NCBI GenBank assembly: GCA_002432085.1
Contig: DJFN01000028.1
Span: 8,702 to 15,722, forward strand
DNA length: 7,021 bases
From: Flavobacteriales bacterium UBA5871
Lineage (GTDB): Bacteria; Bacteroidota; Bacteroidia; Flavobacteriales_D; Crocinitomicaceae
Direction: 5' to 3'
Below the pieces are notes generated by a model. That model saw nothing but the letters and a program-made list of their open reading frames with translations. It ran no database searches and was not told the DNA's origin. Shown one piece after another: positions 4,621 through 7,021 of the stretch. Position 1 is the first letter of the stretch; each line of letters begins with the position of its first letter. A program made the translations under genes and the position numbers.

Positions 4621-6657
4621 ATGGAAACAATTATCACGCAGCGCGCGATCGACTTTGACCGTACAGGTTTTGAAGACCAGGAATTGCTCGACATCTATGC
4701 CGCCATTATGAAGCCCCGGCTGATCGAGGAGAAAATGCTGATCCTTCTTCGTCAGGGAAAAATCACGAAATGGTTCTCCGGCTGGGGACAGGAAGGCGTT
4801 TCCGTTGGTACGGCGCTTGCGATGAACCAGGAAGAATACATTCTGCCGATGCACCGCAACCTGGGAATTTTCACCACGCGTGGTATTCCGCTGAGTCGTT
4901 TGTTTGCCCAGTTCCAGGGGAAAATGTCGGGCTTTACCAAAGGGCGCGACCGTTCGTTCCACTTCGGGACGCAGGATTACAAGATCGTGGGAATGATCTC
5001 GCACCTTGGTCCGCAGATGGGAATTGCCGACGGTATCGCACTGGCCAACCTGCTGAAGCAAAACAACCAGGCTACGATCGTATTTACCGGTGACGGTGGC
5101 GCCAGTGAAGGCGACTTTCACGAATCACTCAACGTGGCTGCCGTGTGGGACCTGCCGGTGATCTTTGTAATAGAGAACAATGGTTATGCACTAAGCACGC
5201 CCGTGCATGAGCAATACCGTTGCGAAGCGCTGGTTGAAAAAGCACGGGGTTATGGTATTGATGGCGTGAAGATCGATGGCAATAATATCCTTGGTGTGTA
5301 TGATACCATTAAAGGCGTAAAGAAGTATTGCCTCGAATACCAGCGGCCTTACCTGGTTGAATGCGCCACCTTCCGCATGCGCGGCCACGAAGAGGCCAGC
5401 GGCACCAAATACGTACCGCCTTATTTATTCGAGGTATGGGATATGAAAGACCCCATCAGGAACTATGAACAATTCCTCCTGGCCGAACAGGTACTGGATG
5501 AAGCGCAACTATCCATTATTAAGCAGGATATTAAAGAATACATTGAGGTGGAACTTTCCATAGGCGCCAATACAGCGCCTGTTTTCGTCGATACAGACAC
5601 GGAACTGGAAGATGTATACGCGATAAAGCCTGTAACCGGGAATGTAAGGGTCATTGACAATGCACAGCCAAACGCCGACCTCGGGCTTCCGGCTTCCGAC
5701 CTACGACTGATCGACGCCATCAAAGAGGGCCTGCACCAATCCATGGAGCAGCATGGCAATCTCGTGCTCATGGGGCAGGACATTGCAGAGTATGGCGGCG
5801 CCTTCAAAATAACCGAAGGCTTTGTGCAGGACTTTGGCAAAGAGCGGGTGCGCAACACCCCGCTTTGTGAAAGCGCGATCATTGGCGGTGCGCTGGGCCT
5901 TAGCCTGGAGGGCTATAAGAGCATGGTGGAAATGCAGTTTGCCGATTTTGTGACCATGGGCTTCAACCAGATCGTTAACAACCTGGCCAAGATCCATTAC
6001 CGCTGGGGCCAGTCGGCCGATGTGGTTATCCGCATGCCGGCAGGCGGGGGCGTTGGCGCCGGACCTTTTCATTCACAAAGCAATGAGGCCTGGTTTACGA
6101 ATACACCCGGCCTTAAGGTCGTATATCCTTCCACCCCGATGGATGCCAAAGGATTATTGATCGCGGCCATCAATGACCCCAATCCCGTTATCTATTTTGA
6201 ACATAAGGCCCTCTACCGTAGTGTGAGCGGCCCGGTGCCCAAAGAATACTATGAAATTGAGATCGGTAAAGCGCGCGTGGTACAGGAGGGGGTCGACATA
6301 TCCGTTATTACTTATGGCAGCGGAGTACACTGGGCCACAGAATATGCCCATACCCATGACTATATCTCATTCCATATTCTCGACCTGCGTACCTTGCTGC
6401 CGTTGGATTATATGGCTATCCGCAATGCCGTGGCGCGTACCGGCAAAGTACTGATACTGCATGAAGATACCCTCCTGGGCGGCATTGGCGGAGAGCTGGC
6501 TGCCTGGATAGGCGAGCACTGCTTTGACCTGCTCGATGCGCCGGTAATGCGTTGTGCTTCGCTGGATACCCCCGTACCTTTTAACGTGGAACTGGAAAAC
6601 AACTTCCTGGCAAAAGCACGACTGGATGAATACATCAGGAAGCTGATCAATTATTGA
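4621..6657 (+). CDS. Fused alpha/beta 2-oxoacid dehydrogenase E1, probably 2-oxoisovalerate dehydrogenase (EC 1.2.4.4)
   Basis: Role: thiamine-diphosphate E1 that decarboxylates a 2-oxoacid and passes the acyl group to a lipoyl E2 (E2 and E3 are not in the window). Seen: 678 residues from the ATG at 4621. The alpha half (about 1-335) has the ThDP/Mg motif GDG (157-159) with NN (186-187) in ENNGYALSTP, and H256 in FRMRGHEEASG, where canonical E1-alpha has HSTSDD-like residues. A linker spans about 336-358. The beta half (about 359-678) has GQDIAEYGGAFKITEG (385-400), the cofactor-contacting glutamate E417 in TPLCESAI, and H484 in FHSQSNEAWF. The C-terminal half has EHKALYR (527-533), LDLRTLLPLD (587-596) and GGIGGELAAWI (620-630). 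Known: such fusions are common in Bacteroidota and usually annotated as branched-chain 2-oxoacid dehydrogenase. Pyruvate or another 2-oxoacid remains possible. The frame ends in TGA followed directly by in-frame TAA. Codon use changes near residue 180. Confidence 0.92.
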   Translation: METIITQRAIDFDRTGFEDQELLDIYAAIMKPRLIEEKMLILLRQGKITKWFSGWGQEGVSVGTALAMNQEEYILPMHRNLGIFTTRGIPLSRLFAQFQGKMSGFTKGRDRSFHFGTQDYKIVGMISHLGPQMGIADGIALANLLKQNNQATIVFTGDGGASEGDFHESLNVAAVWDLPVIFVIENNGYALSTPVHEQYRCEALVEKARGYGIDGVKIDGNNILGVYDTIKGVKKYCLEYQRPYLVECATFRMRGHEEASGTKYVPPYLFEVWDMKDPIRNYEQFLLAEQVLDEAQLSIIKQDIKEYIEVELSIGANTAPVFVDTDTELEDVYAIKPVTGNVRVIDNAQPNADLGLPASDLRLIDAIKEGLHQSMEQHGNLVLMGQDIAEYGGAFKITEGFVQDFGKERVRNTPLCESAIIGGALGLSLEGYKSMVEMQFADFVTMGFNQIVNNLAKIHYRWGQSADVVIRMPAGGGVGAGPFHSQSNEAWFTNTPGLKVVYPSTPMDAKGLLIAAINDPNPVIYFEHKALYRSVSGPVPKEYYEIEIGKARVVQEGVDISVITYGSGVHWATEYAHTHDYISFHILDLRTLLPLDYMAIRNAVARTGKVLILHEDTLLGGIGGELAAWIGEHCFDLLDAPVMRCASLDTPVPFNVELENNFLAKARLDEYIRKLINY

Positions 6658-6696
6658 TAACAACCATTGCTAAAACAGGCTTTGCCTTGTAGCCTT

Positions 6697-7021
6697 ATGC
6701 GTAACCCCGTAGCACTCTTCCTCGTTTGTTGTCTCGCCACAACAACCCTGCCGGCGCAGCCCCTTCCCAAAGCTGCCAAAGATGCATTTCTCATCAGCCG
6801 GATGGCCAATAAATTTCATGTACAGCCCCGGCCGTTAGACGATGCCTTCTCTGCCGACCTGTTTGCCAGGTTGTTTGAATCGCTCGACGACCAGCGCATT
6901 CTCTTCACCCAGGAAGATATGGCCCGGCTTACTCCCTGGCAGCTCAGGCTGGATGATGAGATCAGGGGCAGGCAAACAGCTTTCCTGCAATTGCTGATCA
7001 CTACTTATAAGCAGCGGCTGG
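6697..7021 (+). CDS. Tail-specific (Prc/Tsp, S41) protease, N-terminal fragment
   Basis: Seen: an ATG at 6697 opens a frame of 108 codons that continues past the right edge. Residues 1-20 are a signal peptide (hydrophobic core ALFLVCCLATTTL, likely cut after LPA); the cysteines at 11-12 lack a lipobox. Residues 29-108 read as the N-terminal domain of tail-specific proteases: FLISRMANKFHVQPRPLDDAF, then LFARLFESLDDQRILFTQEDM, then LRLDDEIRG, matching the family pattern of a hydrophobic helix, a His/Pro segment, LDD-FS, LD--R--FT-eD and LDDE. Known: these periplasmic serine proteases carry a PDZ domain and a Ser/Lys dyad further on; neither is in this window, so activity cannot be judged. It follows E1 after 39 bases with no clear promoter between, so co-transcription is plausible. 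Proline CCC and arginine AGG codons match the 3' part of E1. The family call rests on the N-terminal domain alone. Confidence 0.75.
   Translation, partial: MRNPVALFLVCCLATTTLPAQPLPKAAKDAFLISRMANKFHVQPRPLDDAFSADLFARLFESLDDQRILFTQEDMARLTPWQLRLDDEIRGRQTAFLQLLITTYKQRL

Overview
The window looks like a stretch of a Bacteroidota chromosome, most likely Flavobacteriales or a near relative. Three things point there. There are two secreted proteins of the Bacteroidota type, one ending in a type IX secretion (T9SS) type A sorting domain. TAnnTTTG -7 promoter elements lie upstream of four genes, and no gene has a clear Shine-Dalgarno site. An alpha/beta-fused 2-oxoacid dehydrogenase E1 is followed by a Prc/Tsp-type protease. 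The genus cannot be fixed from the sequence alone.

Layout, left to right. Bases 1-857 (minus strand) hold the N-terminal 285 residues of a secreted nidogen-like surface protein whose C-terminus lies outside the window. A 304-base divergent intergenic region carries a promoter in each direction. gdhA (1162-2517, plus) encodes an NADP-type hexameric glutamate dehydrogenase and ends at a strong intrinsic terminator (2540-2568). The next gap (2518-2909) holds that terminator, a degenerate short repeat tract and a promoter. The gene at 2910-4325 encodes a secreted protein with a signal peptide, a jelly-roll-like region, an Ig-like region, a second beta-rich domain and the sorting domain. The 295-base gap after it holds a perfect 23-bp inverted repeat of REP-like character and the E1 promoter. 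The fused E1 gene (4621-6657) is followed after 39 bases by the first 108 codons of a tail-specific protease, which runs off the right edge.

How the genes work together. gdhA links ammonia and 2-oxoglutarate to glutamate. The E1 enzyme would decarboxylate branched-chain 2-oxoacids, giving acyl-CoA primers for iso-branched lipids, if its substrate is the one its relatives use. Both touch amino-acid metabolism, but separate promoters and the terminator argue against a common operon. The two secreted proteins are unrelated to these enzymes and would be exported to the cell surface or medium. E1 and the protease may share a transcript.

I see no tRNA, rRNA, CRISPR array, insertion sequence, toxin-antitoxin pair or defence system. 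The genes are ordinary for the phylum. The items most worth a second look are the inverted-repeat element at 4363-4493, the change of codon use inside the E1 gene near 5160 (recombination or an assembly join), and the degenerate (A/G)GTC repeats after gdhA.
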